Part shown: positions 22,901 through 37,599 of the stretch, in pieces
Layout of the letters: every line of letters begins with the position of its first letter
Position numbering within the stretch: the first letter of the stretch is position 1
Source of the DNA: Anthonomus grandis grandis
Lineage: Eukaryota > Arthropoda > Insecta > Coleoptera > Curculionidae
NCBI RefSeq assembly: GCF_022605725.1
Contig: NC_065554.1
Location: 4,483,100 to 4,547,099, forward strand
Direction of reading: 5' to 3'
Length of the DNA: 64,000 nucleotides
Made by a program: the position numbers and the translations under genes
The notes under the pieces: generated by a model
What the model was told of the DNA's origin: nothing
What the model saw: the letters and a program-made list of their open reading frames with translations, nothing else
Database searches by the model: none

Positions 22901-25900
22901 TCGTTCTCCTCTTGAGGACTGGCAACGCCAATCCGATGAAAAACAAATTTCAGTTGGTTTTTGTTAATGATAATAATGACATGTTTCAAAAAGAGGTCTT
23001 CTGGACAAACCATCGGCATTTTGGTGATGTTCACCTTTTTGACATTCTTCTGAAAAGTCATAGTTTTGTAGCCTTGCTTGTCCTTCAGAGCTTTTAAAGT
23101 TAAACCGACATATTAGAGAAGCATGGTCCTAAAAAGGAATGATTAGCCATACAAAAATTTATGGAAAAGTTCAAGAGCTTTTACTGCTGTCAATAGCTCT
23201 CACTCAGTCACACTCTAGTTAAACCCTTCCTCACTGTCTACTGACCAATCAAATCCCATTTTGTCTTCCGTGAGCTTATGTAGAGGGTTTACTAGCATAG
23301 TGATTTTTTTTACAAATTTTCTGTAATATGTACAAAGTCCCGGAGAACTTTTTAACTTGTAGTTGTTACTGGGTCGTGGCCAATTTTCCCTTGCTTTTAC
23401 TTTATCTGGTTCAGTGATGATATTTTTTTCTGATATTATGGCAAATCTATTTCTTTTTGAAAGAAACATTTTTTATTTCGAGTTTAAGGCTAATTTAATC
23501 TAGTTGCTTAACAAATACTTCTTGAAAGTTCTAAAATATTTTTCCCAGTATATTATTGAGGTGATCCAAGTAAACTAGGCATGTTTTCCAAGACATTCCG
23601 TCTAATACATTTTCCATAAGCTTGTGAGCCTGATAGTGTTTCCAGGCTATCGCCTATTCTTGGTAGGGACAGTTATCCTTCCTGGTATCATCTTCATAGT
23701 CTACACAAAATTTGATAGATTCGTTCTTTTTCTTTACTACTGTAATTGGCGGTGTCTTTGTTTAACTATTGAAATTCTTCGAGGTTCTTTTTCTTGGAGC
23801 AATTCCTCCAGTATTAATATAGTGATTCACCACATCACTTCCCCAGACGTTATTCTGTAGAGAAAATACATGTTTGTTTTCTTCAATGGGCTTAATTAAA
23901 ATAGTTTATTAATTTTTTTCTCGACTTTTAGCATAAACCACAACTTCTGAATTAGCTGATATGGTAATATTATTTCATACCTAAATAACTTTGGCATTAT
24001 CTTCACGTAGATGGCGTATGGAACTGGTAGCTAGAACTTCTTTAGGTCATCCATTTGAAACTAGTGGAGACCTATAATATGATGATAATTCTGTTTCAAT
24101 TTATGTTACGAGTACTGACTGCTGAAATGTTATTAAGTCAATGGTGACTTTAGTTACTGGCTAAATTCAATTATTATCGGAATCCTTTTTTTGTTCGCTG
24201 ATTTTTGGTCTTCCGTTCGGTGATGAAATTAAGTAGTGAGCTACGATGTTTGGCTTTACAATGGTAGGACTCTGTTTCTGGCAATAAATGTGATCACTAT
24301 TTCACATTTACGGCCGCATAAATAATTCCGATACTATCATTCTTTCTCCAGGATGTCGCAGATATATTTTATACATGGGACTTGGCCTGCATTATTAAAC
24401 AGGAGGACCATCTGGTACGTGGACGTTTCCGGAATGAACAACGGAGGTGATGAAGGCTTTTGTGGTGACGGTCCATATACCTGTAGGACCTACTCAATAG
24501 AGAAGCATGCCATCTTTTAGATTGAAGTATTTACTGTGTTAAAATGCGAACAAACGATTTTAAAATGCGGATACTACCAAAAAGTCGTATTTTCGACAAT
24601 TTACTCTGATAACAAAGCTGCTATTAAAGATAAAAAGATAAGTTTCTATCTTGTCTAAAGTATAAGATCTTAAAGGTAGTGGTGTCAAAGGGCAGCAAGT
24701 TTCAGCATGGTGGACTTTCTTAATAGACTGAAATTCGTAAAACTACCGGTACACCCTAAGCCCATAATCGTATGTCAAAAGCTTGAGCCAACGGCATTTA
24801 AGGTACCTCTTCTAATTACAGTTTCTATAGCCGTATGGTCTTTCAGGTTTTCTACAGAAACACGCTTTAATTCTCTGAAAGCGGTTTCCGAGATTACTTT
24901 TCATAGTTTATATCTAATTTATTACTGGTACGTCGTAATTGAACTGATCCTCAGACGACACCTTTTTTAGTATTTTTGTAGCTTCTTCTCTCAGGCATTC
25001 TTACTTAAAAACTGATTTTCACCTTTAAAGTTCATTCAAAGCTTGTAGCTAGTTCTCGTTGCTTATTTTATTCTTCTTGTTTAGTTCTCTTTTGTGAATG
25101 TCTCTCGTCCTGTTCCTTTTAAAGATCAGTTATTAAAGATCAGTTACTAAATTTTCTTGGTTCATGTTTGATTTCCCGTGTTCTCTCTATTTACTGCCTC
25201 GTTTATTTATTTACGGGTTCGTTCTTCTGGTTTCTTATTATTCTTTATTTGGTCCGATTTATTGTTAAGGTGCTTCCAGATATCCTTTTACTTTTAACAC
25301 CAAATTTAACAGAATTTAGGAATCCACTTATATCAGAAATGCAATTTTTTATGTTTATCTTAAATTTACAAAACTTTCGGTCTTAAACTGTTTTCAACAA
25401 AAACAAAAAAACTAATTAAGACAAATGGCGACTAGAAGAAGTGCTTGGAACATTTTACATTATTTTGACCGATGAGGATTAATAATCTCAAGAGAATACT
25501 AACAGTCAAAGCAAGCAAGTATGTAAAAGCGAAAAAGTTCAAATTATAGGACAATAAAATAATCTAAATAACCCAAAATTAAAAGTCAAATGAGATCTCT
25601 CAAGCAAGATAAGAGTCTAAAAAAAAACTTTATAGGTGAAACTATCAAACTAAAGATAAGTAGAACCTTAAATATGTTATGCAACATGAAACCAACCCTC
25701 ACTTATATGGAAATGAGATTTATACGCTAGAAATTATGTGTGGTTCCGCTACTATTAGAATATGTTTAATTAAATTTTTAAAAATATGATACAGTTTTCA
25801 CATTTGTTTATAAATATGATATAGTTTACAATATTTAGTAATTACGAAACATTTTTAATTTTTGGACAACATATAATGATCTTCAAGTTGCTGTTTTAAA

Positions 25901-28900
25901 TCCAGAATTTTATTTTCGTTACATTGATTCCTTAACAGGTTGACTGCCAAGCAGTCATATATGACTGCTTGAACTTACTTATATCGCAGAGTACCATGAG
26001 TGACATGAGTGGCATGTATTTTATGATGAACTGTGGCCGCTCTGGCCTCGGATTCTAGAGTAATGTATGGAGTTTTTGCATACAGTTTGCAATTTGGGTT
26101 TTTGAATGGCGGTCATGTCTGCTATATTTAATACGATTGAATGACCGCTGTGGCACAGAAGGTAAGTATATTTCAGAAATAATACAATATGGTTGAAAAA
26201 GTGACTCATATTCATCACTTGATGGTAAACACGCTGGATCGACGATTGAGTCGATGTGAGAGTCGAGTGAGATTTAGAAGTGGTTATATGTCTTGGAACA
26301 AGTAAGTAAATGATAATGTTTGCAGCTTAGAAATAAATCTACCTAGTTTGGCATTCAAGGCTAAACTCAAAATTCGTTTGCTGCGACTAGACATAGATGC
26401 ACTCTTTGTAGGTACTTGTCGAAAATCGAGAAAGAACTAAAGTTTCTATTCCATTCGTACGTAACACGTGGCCCGACGCTGTTAACTGTATTTATACATG
26501 ATCAACAGTTGACCAGTTGTACTTTCACCTCCATTTATCACTTTACCACGCTACAAAACATACTGGGTTATAGTCGAACAAGAAACGTTCGCATGGTTCC
26601 TGGAAATATTTACTTTTTGTCGCGATGGCCGATGCTATGCCTGCTTGGCCACAGCGGCAGACTTGTTCCTACAGTGCCGGGCGGCCATATATGATATATC
26701 CTATTTTTTTTATTTATTGTTCTTGAAGAAAAATAATTATTTAAACGTTTTGATATCGTTTCCTTAATTTATATGCAATGGTTGTCCGGAAATGAGTTTT
26801 GGCACCTAGGTATTTTGGTGATAATCCTCGGCAGTCAACCTGTTAATTTTGAATTTTTCTCATTACACATTATATATATCCTTCTTAAGAGGCCTAAAAT
26901 GGAGGTTAAACTCATTATAAAAAATCTTTAATACTGTGATAAAGAAACTGTAAAGGTTGGATTTTTTGATTTAAATAGTTCGGATATCTTCTTTAAAAGT
27001 AAACCTAAAGATAAATACTTTCTTTCTTCCACGATAGAATTCCTATAATAGTGAGACTGGTACCTTGGTAATTTTTTAAATTATGTAACAATAGACTCTT
27101 AAACAAGGTTGTCAAGTTTTTGGTGACTCTCATGTTTTCCTTTTTTTCCCAGAAGGGACGTTGGACGTAGTTTTACTAATATAACGCTGTGTTTATGCGC
27201 TTTGTAGACAATTTAAAAATCTCGGCAAACATGGGTCTGCAAACGTGTATTTTTTTTAATAAAGTATGCTTCCTTGCTGAAATGTTTAGTTGTGTCGCCA
27301 TTTGTTTTATAAAGGGTGTTTTTTTTTTTAAAGCGGAGAACTTTAAATTGAAATTAAACACAAAATATTTTATTGATATGAACGAATTTGCATTTATATT
27401 AAAGAATTTTTTTTGGCATTAATATTTAAAAATTATTTCGGGCATGTGACCCCCACGGCTGGCGCGTACGTGGCGTAATCTAGAGGTCCAATTTTCACAG
27501 ACTCTTTCCAATACTGCAGGCTGTATTTCGGCAATCACGCCACAGAATATACGATCTCACAGAAGCGAAGGCTTGCGTCGGCTCCTTTGATATCCGTGAA
27601 CCAGTTTTTTATAAGCCCAACTGACAGATGCACCCTGCGCGAATACATTGAGATATCTCGTAAAGTTGTAGTAAACGCATACACCGAACGAAGTGCTTTT
27701 AGTTTTAAAATCAAAATGGTTATATTCATATAATACGGGAGCAAACTACAAAATTTAGTTACATTTCAAATAGGATTTTTTTTTGTTAATGCTTATATTG
27801 GTTCTTACTTTTTAGAATAATTATAATAATTATTATTTTTATAAAAATTGTTATTTGACAGTTTTGATACACGATAGAGGTGTAGGTTAGTATACTTTTA
27901 ATTTTGGAATGGAATTTTTGTGTTAGTTGTTTTATGATAATGGTAAATAATATTTGCCTTTAGTAAGGCACTAGCTGAGAAAAAGTCTGCTATTTGTGTG
28001 ATGTTAATATGTTAACAATATACATATACATTTGTACATAGGGAGGTATTTTTAAATTAAATTTTAGCTGGAAGGTTTATACGCAGGTATGTTTTCTCGT
28101 ATGTTTTAAACACAACACATTTAAGAGTAGGTATCATCGGCTTTTATATATTTATATATAAAAAGATATATATGTATGTATTATTATATACATATGTAGG
28201 TACCACACATACGTCCATATTTTATAAAGGTATTATACGTTCTATAGTCGCCGTCCATTATGATAGTCTGGAACAAAATATAAGATTTTTAAAGGTTTTA
28301 CTACTACTATATTATGCACTTGCATGGGTAAACCAGTCCATAAAAACACAGATAATTGAAAATTAAAGTCATTATTCTTTATCACATAAAAATACTGTAT
28401 ACCTAAATCAACCTTAATATTTTTATCTATGTACAATGTTATGTACCTGCACGTATGTACACATAGATACATATGGTTTAGGTATATACATATATGTTTA
28501 TTAAGGTAAATATGGATGGTACGACAAATAATTAGGGAATATTCTGAAGTTTTCAAAGCTTTTAAACAACCATAATAATAATGAATAATACATAATAATG
28601 TAACTTTTCTATACCTACTTTCTTTTATTATTGTTATTGCTCACCTTCTAATATCCCTAGGAAACGAAAATAAACTTTTTCCAGCGACGCTTTTGGCAAA
28701 ACAACCCCTATACGCACAAAAAGTTGGCATTTTAGTGCTTTTTTAAAGTTTTTAGCACAACAGAAACAATGAAAGAAAAAACAAAGTCATAGAGCACAGA
28801 ATTAAACTCCAAAACAAGGTAATGTGTAATACCTACTTAACAAAAATAAAATAAAAAACGGCAAATCACAAAATATCGCAAATATACACACTAACGCTCG

Positions 28901-31900
28901 TACTAATACACTAATTATGACCCGATACCCCACGTGGGCGACGACAGTTGTACCCGTTAGAATGGGGGTAAATGGGAGGAGCCTGAACGAAAAACCGGTT
29001 CGGTAAAAAGGGCTAGCCTTCTCTTCTGTGAGATCGTTTATTCTGTGATCACGCGTCGTATGTTGGCTTCCAAGTGCTCAAGTGTTTTGGGTTTATCAGC
29101 GTAGACATGCGACTTAACATAGCCCCAAAGAAAATAATCTAATGGCGTCAAGTCGCACGAACGAGCTGGTCAGTTTACAGGTCCATTCCTTGAAATTATT
29201 CGTTGCTCGACTGTCTCTTGCAGTAAATTAATTGTTTGGTGCGCTGTATGGCACGTGGCACCGTCCTGCTGAAACCACATTTCTGCAACGCCTGCAACGG
29301 CTTCCAATTGAGGCACAAAAAAGTTGGTTATCATGTTTCTGTATCGCTCACCGTTTACTGTAACGTTCTGACCATCAGCATTTCTGAAGGCATAAGGACC
29401 AATGATTCCACCGGCCCATAAAGCGCACCAAACGGTTAGTTTTTCTGGATGTAACGGTTTTTCGCCAATAGCTCGTGGATTCTCATCCCCCAAATTCGGC
29501 AATTCTGCTTGTTTACATAGCCATTTAACCAAAAGTGTGCTTCATCACTGAACAAAATTTTTATATGAAATCGTGGATCAACAGCAATTTTTCCTTCCGC
29601 CCATTCAGATAATGTACGGCGCAAAAGATGATCCTGGGGTTTCAACTCCTGGACAAGTTGAATTTTATATGCTCGCAATCCGAGATCTTTGCGCAAAATT
29701 TTCCATAAAGTGAATGGACATAAGTTCACTTGTTGAGAACGACGACGAATTGACACATTTAGATCATTATCAACACTATGCTGCACAGCAGCTATCGTTT
29801 GTTGCGTGCGCACTGTACGGCGTCTTACGGGATGCGTATTGTCGACTAGAGCAAAAGTATTGTGAAAACGATCAACAGTTTCTCGAATTAATCTCTCTGA
29901 AGGACGATTATGAGCACCATAAAACTCACGTAATGCCCGATGTGTTTTTCGAATAGAACCATGTCTTTCAAAATAAATTTGAACAATTTGGAAACGTTGC
30001 TCCGGCGTGAGTCTGTTGATGATGAATTGCCAAAGCAAACTAATCTAAAAATAACCCAGAACTGTCAGGTCGGCTGTCTTAAAAAACAGTGTTGCCAAAT
30101 GAAAGTTCTCCGCCTCTAAAAAACCTTTATCTTCTTTTTATTGGTTTTTCTCGTTTGCATGTAAACGTCAATGATCTAATTAATGTTTTAACCTTTTTAA
30201 AACACTAATTAAAGCATTTACATGTAGAATTAGTAAATCCTTTAGCGACGACTTCTTTTCCTCTTGCAGCTATATAGAATTTGTTAGCGTTTTTGTAAAT
30301 TAACCTTTCGTTTCCCGCCTTTACGAGGTCGCCCAATAGGTCTAATATTAACGGACTCAACCTCGGTAATGTAAAAATTTTCGATAGTACTATCACTACC
30401 ACTTTTCGGTTCATTATCAGGTTTATATTCAGAGCCATTGTCTGACTGCATATCATTATCTCACATGAGACATGGGATGTCACATGGGATGTGAAAAACT
30501 ATTACCAGTACTAGTATTATAAGTGTGAAGTAGTAAGAGCAGGCAGTGGTTTCACGTCTAGGTTGGGCTGATTCAAGCTAGTATTAAAATCTTTTATTGA
30601 AGGAGGATCAGATATACCGTTGAACGTTTGTTCTCGTTGTAAATGCAGTACAGAATTATTAGAATCAATATTATTAACGCAATCTGGACAAAAATATACA
30701 TATTTTCCAGTTCAAAATAATCCCTATTAGGTCTTATTGTATCATCTAAAGAATTATCATCATAGGGCCTTCAAAATATAAAGGATGAACTGAAGAGAGG
30801 TTATATCATGCCATATGTTTTGAAATTTTGCTCTCAAGTTTTCATATCTTTTTGGCGTCAATAAATGTGTAAAAAAGTGTGGATAGGTGTCATTGGACAC
30901 TCAGTACAGCATTCATTCGGGATTGTTATTAAAGATGTATTTTTTTATAATTTAATGATCCAAATAAGATTATATAATTTGGAAAATTGTTGTTTTTTTA
31001 ATTATTATACTGTGATAAATTATATTTTAAGAGTATTCTATACTCGCATATCCATGTATTGTCTAATGTCACGTACCCTAAAAAAAATTTCTGTATAAAT
31101 GTTCATTTTTATTATTATTTTGTGGCTTAAGTCCAACATATTGAATTCGCTCTGAGGATGCAAATATATTTTGGGAAACGTCGGCAAATTTAAATAGACT
31201 TGGACTTTTATTTTATTGATCCCTAAGCCCAACAATATTCCGAACGACATACTGTTATTAAAACTAATAAAATAAGTTTTGCGAAAGTGTGGTTAGAGCA
31301 TTGAAAAAACAAGCATGAGTATATGTGAAAGTTGTGATGTGCTAATCCCAGAAGGCTCGAAAGGGGCATGTTGTGATAGCCACATTGTATTACATCCTGT
31401 GGAGGCCTGTATATTAAATGCATCGGAACTACCAGCAGATGTAATACAGAAGCGAACATTGATGTTTTTATGCGGTTCCTGCAGAGACGCTTTTTAAAAC
31501 TGTACCTGCTCTTTTAAGACAAGTAAAGGACTTCAGGAAGGAGATTAACGATAAAAAATATTCACATGTTGAAGGTTGTGCTTGATACTGAAAAGATTCT
31601 TACTGAGATCCAAAAGACATATAAATCCAAAAACTTCATTATTTTTAATGCAAGGGAGTCAGGAAGCAATGATTAAGCAGAAAGAATTGAAGACGATAAA
31701 AAGGTGGTCCAAGAGGTCCAAGAGGATTTGTGCTTTATACCCAGACATAAAATGTTATATAGAGGCACAGAGGCACAGAGGCACATTGGTCGAATGGCGA
31801 AAATGGAGTTTTGGAGTATGGATTCTAATTTAACAGGATTTTATGGAGTTTTCAATTTTGGAATTCAGGATTTTGTACGATATAAAAATTCAAGGCGTCG

Positions 31901-34900
31901 GCCTTTCATTCTTATTTCTCCAATGAAGTAAGAGAGCTGATTTTACTCAAAAAAAACTAAACACAAAAATATCAAATTACTGATAATGTTAGAGATCACT
32001 TTGAACTTAACAAACTCAGACTTAGGTATAAGAGGTTAAGTAAATAATGTTACATAAACTTTGTGAGTTCTATAAATGTAGATCTCACCAGTAATCCGAG
32101 AAATTTCTGGAAACATGTTAATAAAAAACATACATCAAATAGTATTCCAAATAGTATGGTTTTAAATACCTCTGTAGCTTCAATTGACCAAAAAATTGGG
32201 AACTTATTTGCTGATAATTTTTCGATGGTATATGCTAGTAGAAATCCAACACCACTAGATACGTCTTACAGTCAACTATATGTAGATTGCCCTATCATAA
32301 GTGTTTCTGAAGTATTTTATAAATGAGCATCTTTTCCAAATAAGATGCTAATAGGTCCGGATGGGGTACCTAATATAGTTTTAAAACTGTGCAGCTATTC
32401 CCTATCTCATCCTCTATGTAGGCTATTCAACAAATTAATCAATTTTTCCAGAAATCTGGAAAGAAAGTTATATTTATAAATCAGGAAGAAGAGACGATAC
32501 AAAAAATTACCGTAGTGGCTCTATACAGTCTTCTGTATCAAAGGCTTTTGATAGTTTCATGTATAGTCATTTAAACTGCCAGTATAAAGAAATTGCTGAT
32601 AACTTCATTGCTGAACAACATGGATTTAGGGGAGGTCGGTCCACTTTGAACAATCTAGTAATTTACCACGGTAGACTGGTGAATGTCAGGGAGAGGAGAT
32701 GCCAGGTGGATGCTGTGTATACCGACTTTTCCAAGGCGTTTGACAGAATCAATCATGATCTGCTTATTAAGAAGTTGATAAATGTTGGGTTTTTTGAGAG
32801 ATAGGAGGCTCATGGTTAAATTTGGTAGCTTTTTATCAAAGGTTATTAGAGTCAGTTCTGTAGTGCCTCAGGGGAGTCATTCTTCTCCTCTATTGTTCAG
32901 TTTGTTCGTGGACGGCCTAAAGGATCACCTAAGCAACTGTGAGTTTTTGATGTTTGCTGATGATCTCAAACTGTAACTAGAGTTTGAAGTAGTGAACTTT
33001 AAAGTCTAGCAAACTGGTGTAAAAAGGTTGGTTAGATCTGAATGTTGAAAATTTTTTCCTGATATCATTTAGTATGTAAGTAGCATCGAGGTAGCTAAGG
33101 ACTACTATAAATACTGTTTGATTCGGGTTTATATATAATGGCCCCTAAATCAATTGGTTATAGGGGCCAACAGAACGTTGGGCTTTACTCTCAGAAATTG
33201 CCAGGAGTTATCTTTGGACGCAGTGAGGTATATTGTGGCTTGGTTAGGACACAGCTAGGGTATGGCTCTGTCATTTGGACTCCGCAATATAACATCTATA
33301 AGACCATGCTAGAAAGTGTGCAGCACAAATTTTTTAAAGATTTTGCAATTATAAATACAATTTGGGGCTTATTACTGATCATCACACCATTTTAAAGTAT
33401 TTCAGATTTCTTCCACTGGAAGGGAGGACTATTTCTGATGTCTCTGTTATGTTCCAACTACTAAATGGAATGATTTCATGTTTCTGAAAGAAGATCTAAC
33501 TGTCCTAAAGGAGGAAAACACCAATCTTCATGTTAAATTAGATATGCTGGAACAGTCTAATCGTAACAAAAATATACGAATTTTTGGGATTAAAAGTGAA
33601 CCCGGCGAAAATATACGTCAAAAAACGCTCCGTATCTTTAAGGATCACCTTAAAGTAAATATCTCGGACTCCGACATAAAAAAGTGTCACCCTATCGACG
33701 TTAAAGTCCCCAACAATAAGCCGCCGCCAGTATTAGTTCGGTTTGCATCTTACGATGCACGTTTGTCGATATTAAAATTCCGCAAATCATTAAAAAACTC
33801 CGGAATACACATATGTGAAGACTTAACAAAATTACGGCTCTCATTGTTCAATCGGGCTAAGCTAACTTTTGGTGAAAAAAATACCTGGGTATGGAGTGGA
33901 AATGTGTTAGTAAGGTGCGCAGATAACTCTGTGACTAGAATTATGTCTGAGGCAGATTTAGCAAGGTTCCAACGCTCAGGAAGCAGCTAGAATTCATGAG
34001 GTATATTATTCTATTAATTATTTTTCTAAATGGTGACAATACATTTTAAAGTTAAAATTTACCGTAGCTTTTGTGGGTGTGTGATGGGGCTAATTTAACT
34101 ATAATTTTTAGGGTAATTAAACTGAAACTGCTAAAACTTTTTTTATCGTTGATACTTAATAAGTAAGTTTACAAAATCCCAGCAAAGAGAGTAATAAGCT
34201 AGTTATCTCCAATATTATTTTGTTAATGAATATTTAAACATATGTTTATTTTGTTCTACTAAATGTTTTTTTTAAAGATAATTCTATTGTAGGTAGATTA
34301 ACTACAGAGCGGCTATAGTATAATGCCTTGTTTCACAGATTTTTTCATATTCTAGTTTTTCTTTTTGCTTGTTATTTTGTTATAGACTTAAGTAGTAATA
34401 ATAAAATTTTTATAATATGTTAAAGGTTGGACGCTTAAATGTTAGATCGTTGCTGAACTCATTCGATGATATAAAAAACCACATATCTAATTACAGTTAT
34501 GATATTTTTGCCATTACTGAGACCTGGTTGTCTAATAATACTGCTAATAATTCCATAAATATTGATGGTTATCTGCTAATCAGACAAGACAGACCTTCGC
34601 GAGGGGGAGAAGTGGCTGTTTATATGAAAAGTTTCCTAAAATATAAATTATGTATAAATCAAACATTAAATTTTCTGGAGCATATCTGGATTAAGGTTCT
34701 TGTTGATGGCTCGAGTCTTTTGATAGGGGTAATATACAAGCCACCCAATACCAATTGTAATGAGTTCTTTGCTTGCTTTGAGGATACTCTTTTACAGTTT
34801 TTTACGACTACCGATAAAATATTGTGCTTGGGTGATTTTAATATTGATTTCTTGGATGACAGTTCTGCAAACACCAGTACATTAAATAATATATTACACA

Positions 34901-37503
34901 CTTTTAATCTAAGTCAATATGTTTCTGAGCCAACTAGATTGACTAAAAAAGCCCAAAGTATTATAGATTTAATCTGTTTTGATAGTGATTTTAAAATTAA
35001 TACTGAGGTAGAAGATCTTAATATTTCGGATCATCTTCTCACAAGATGTAACATTCCTTTTCAAAATGAGGCTCCACCGAGCTGGACAGTGGTATATAGA
35101 AATTTAAAAAAAATTAATTTGGCTGAATTTCAAATGGATTTAGAAATGATCGCTTGGAATGAAATTTATAACTTAGATACAGTTGATAAAAAAGGTAATT
35201 TTATTACGTCAAAATTAACAACCCTACTTAATGCACATGCTCCTCTTAAAACTAGAAAGACAAACAATAAAAAACCATACTGCCCGTGGTTCACGGATAA
35301 TTTGAAATTATTAAAAAAGTTAAGGACTGATGCACTTAATCGCTTTCGTCATTCACGTTTGCCAGAACATTGGGAATACTATAAACAGCTTCGGAATACA
35401 TTTACATCAGCATTTCGAGCTAAAAAAAAACATATCTAAATATTAAGCTTTCAAACTGTAATGCAAAAGAAAAATGGGCGGAATTAAAAAAAGTTGGCAT
35501 CATAAATAAAAAAATAAATACAATACCAGATCAGCTAAGAAATCTTAATGAAATCAACACGCAATTTATCAATGCAGCTAACTCTACTATTTCTCCAAAA
35601 CCTGAACTCTTGGATTTTTATAAAAAAAACAAAAAAACAAATAAGGAATTTAATTTTACTCAGGTTACTGAGGAAACTATTTCTAATATTATACTTAACA
35701 TGAAGTCAACTGCATCTGGAAGTGACAATATTAATAGCACTTTTTTAATATTATGCTGCCCCTTTGTTATACCCTACCTGACCCACTTAATAAATCGTTG
35801 TTTACGAGATTCAGTTTTTCCAAGTGATTGGAAATCTGCTATAGTGGTTCCGCTTCCTAAAGTGAGTAATCCTGAGACCTATAGTCAACTTAGATCCATT
35901 TCTATTTTACCATCTATGTCTAAAATTCTGGAAAAGGTTATGGCGTCCCAAATTTCAGGCTTCGTGTGGTCCAACAACCTTTTGCCAGAAAAACAATCAG
36001 GATTTCGCCGTGGTCACAGCTGTACGACAGCACTTGCGGATGTTATGGATCAACTTACTGGTGCACAAGACGAGAGTAAGGCAAGCGTATTGGTGCTCCT
36101 GGATTATTCTCGTGTTTTTTATATGCTAAATTATGATATTTTACTAGCCATATTATCTTATTGTGGTTTTGGTGTTAATGCCCAAGCTTTGGTTAAGTCG
36201 TTTTTAAGTAAAAGGACGCAAAGAGCAACGCTTGATAGTACATTTTCCAAACTTATGTCTATTTTTGCTGGTGTTCCTCAGGGAAGTGTCGTGGGTCCTC
36301 TTCTTTTTACCATTTATACGTCTAATTTTATAGCATCCTTAAAGTTTTGTAAATATCATTTTTACGCCGATGACACACAATTAATATACTCGTTTAAGCC
36401 GGAGGATGCTGTAGAGGCAAATTTTAGACTAAACATAGATCTTAAAACTCTTAACGCACTATCGGAAGATCATTTATTAAAATTAAATCCACAAAAGTCA
36501 GTGGCTTTACTTTTCTGCAGTGAAAGACTTCGAGAAATAATTTGTAATAAATTAAGACTCACTATTGGGCAGTGTAATATCTCTTTTAAAAACTCTTAAA
36601 GGAACCTAGGTTTAATAATTGATAATAAACTTAAATTTGATTAACATATAACTTCATGTATCAAAAAATCTTACTCAGCCCTGAAATCCCCTTTTCCCCA
36701 CCGACATTCTTTAGAAAGGAAAACAAAAATAGAATTGTGTGAAGCACTTGTGTTGTCACATTTTAATTTTGCTGATAGCGTTTATGGGCCCTATTTGGAC
36801 ATAACTCAGGCTAAAAGAGTGCAGAAAGTACAAAACTCTTGTATACGATTTATATGCGGCATTAGACGAAGGCAGCGTGTATCACATAAGCTCAGGGAAC
36901 TTAATTGGCTTTCTATGTACAATAGAAGAATATTGCACTCGGCTTGCTTTTTTTATAACATTGTTAAATATAAATGTCCTATTTATCTTAATAAGAAAGT
37001 AGTATAGCCTACGGATATCCATAATCTTAATATACGAAGAAAACATATTTTTACAATCCCAAGACACAATAAAGAGTTTTTCAAAAAGGGATTTTCATGT
37101 AACATAGCCTCCGCCCTTAATAAATTCAAAATTAATACATTTAATTTTTCTGTTGTGTATTTAAAAAATAAAATCAGGCAGCAACTCCTTTAGCAAATTT
37201 AGATTTTTATCATTGAGTTTAGCAGATCTAGGGTAGATGTAGATAATAATATTATTATTCGTCCACATTGTTAGTTTGGTTTAATGTAGGTCTTTTTGCC
37301 TACTTTATATATAATTGGGTTACTGGCAAAAATTGAGGAATTATTGTGAAGGTTATTTGAGTGCTATAGTGAAAAGTGTATAGCAATGCATGGGCTTTAA
37401 CAGCCCCTTCCTTGGGAGGGATGCTGATTAAAAAGCCTTTAGTTACAGCATTATATGTATGTAAATATTATAAACTATGTAAATGTTATGGAACAATAAA
37501 ATG

Positions 37504-37599
<96 letters not shown>

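Larger units (their letters stand above)
27312..30127 (-). mobile_element. mariner-like element (about 1.3 kb) split by a 1.5-kb insert
   Basis: The ends are inverted copies: AAGGGTG..GCGGAGAACTTT at 27312-27353 and the same GCGGAGAACTTT core inverted before AACCTT at 30127, each next to TA (27310-27311, 30128-30129). Subtracting the nested element and its 7-bp TSD leaves about 1.3 kb, the normal mariner size. The transposase lies on the minus strand. Confidence 0.85.
33478..37599 (+). mobile_element. CR1-like non-LTR retrotransposon (4.1 kb), nested
   Basis: 5'-truncated ORF1, then ORF2 endonuclease and RT, 3' UTR and a sense tail of (ATT)n from about 37507 to 37598, the longest in the window. 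Before the tail is a hairpin-forming CCCCTTCCTTGGGAGGG (about 37405-37422). It is nested in the 3' part of the R1/Jockey-like element. Lesions: a frame change at about 35440 and several stops near 36600-36735 and after 37007; otherwise it is the best-preserved non-LTR element here. Confidence 0.88.

Noticed and set aside
26021..26694. Two open frames inside the piggyBac-like MITE
   Set aside because: No transposase motifs, and sequence between TIRs is often open by chance; treated as non-coding.
28172..28556. Open frames within the 1.5-kb TIR element
   Set aside because: Low-complexity ATATGTA-rich translation; no DDE or zinc-finger motifs.
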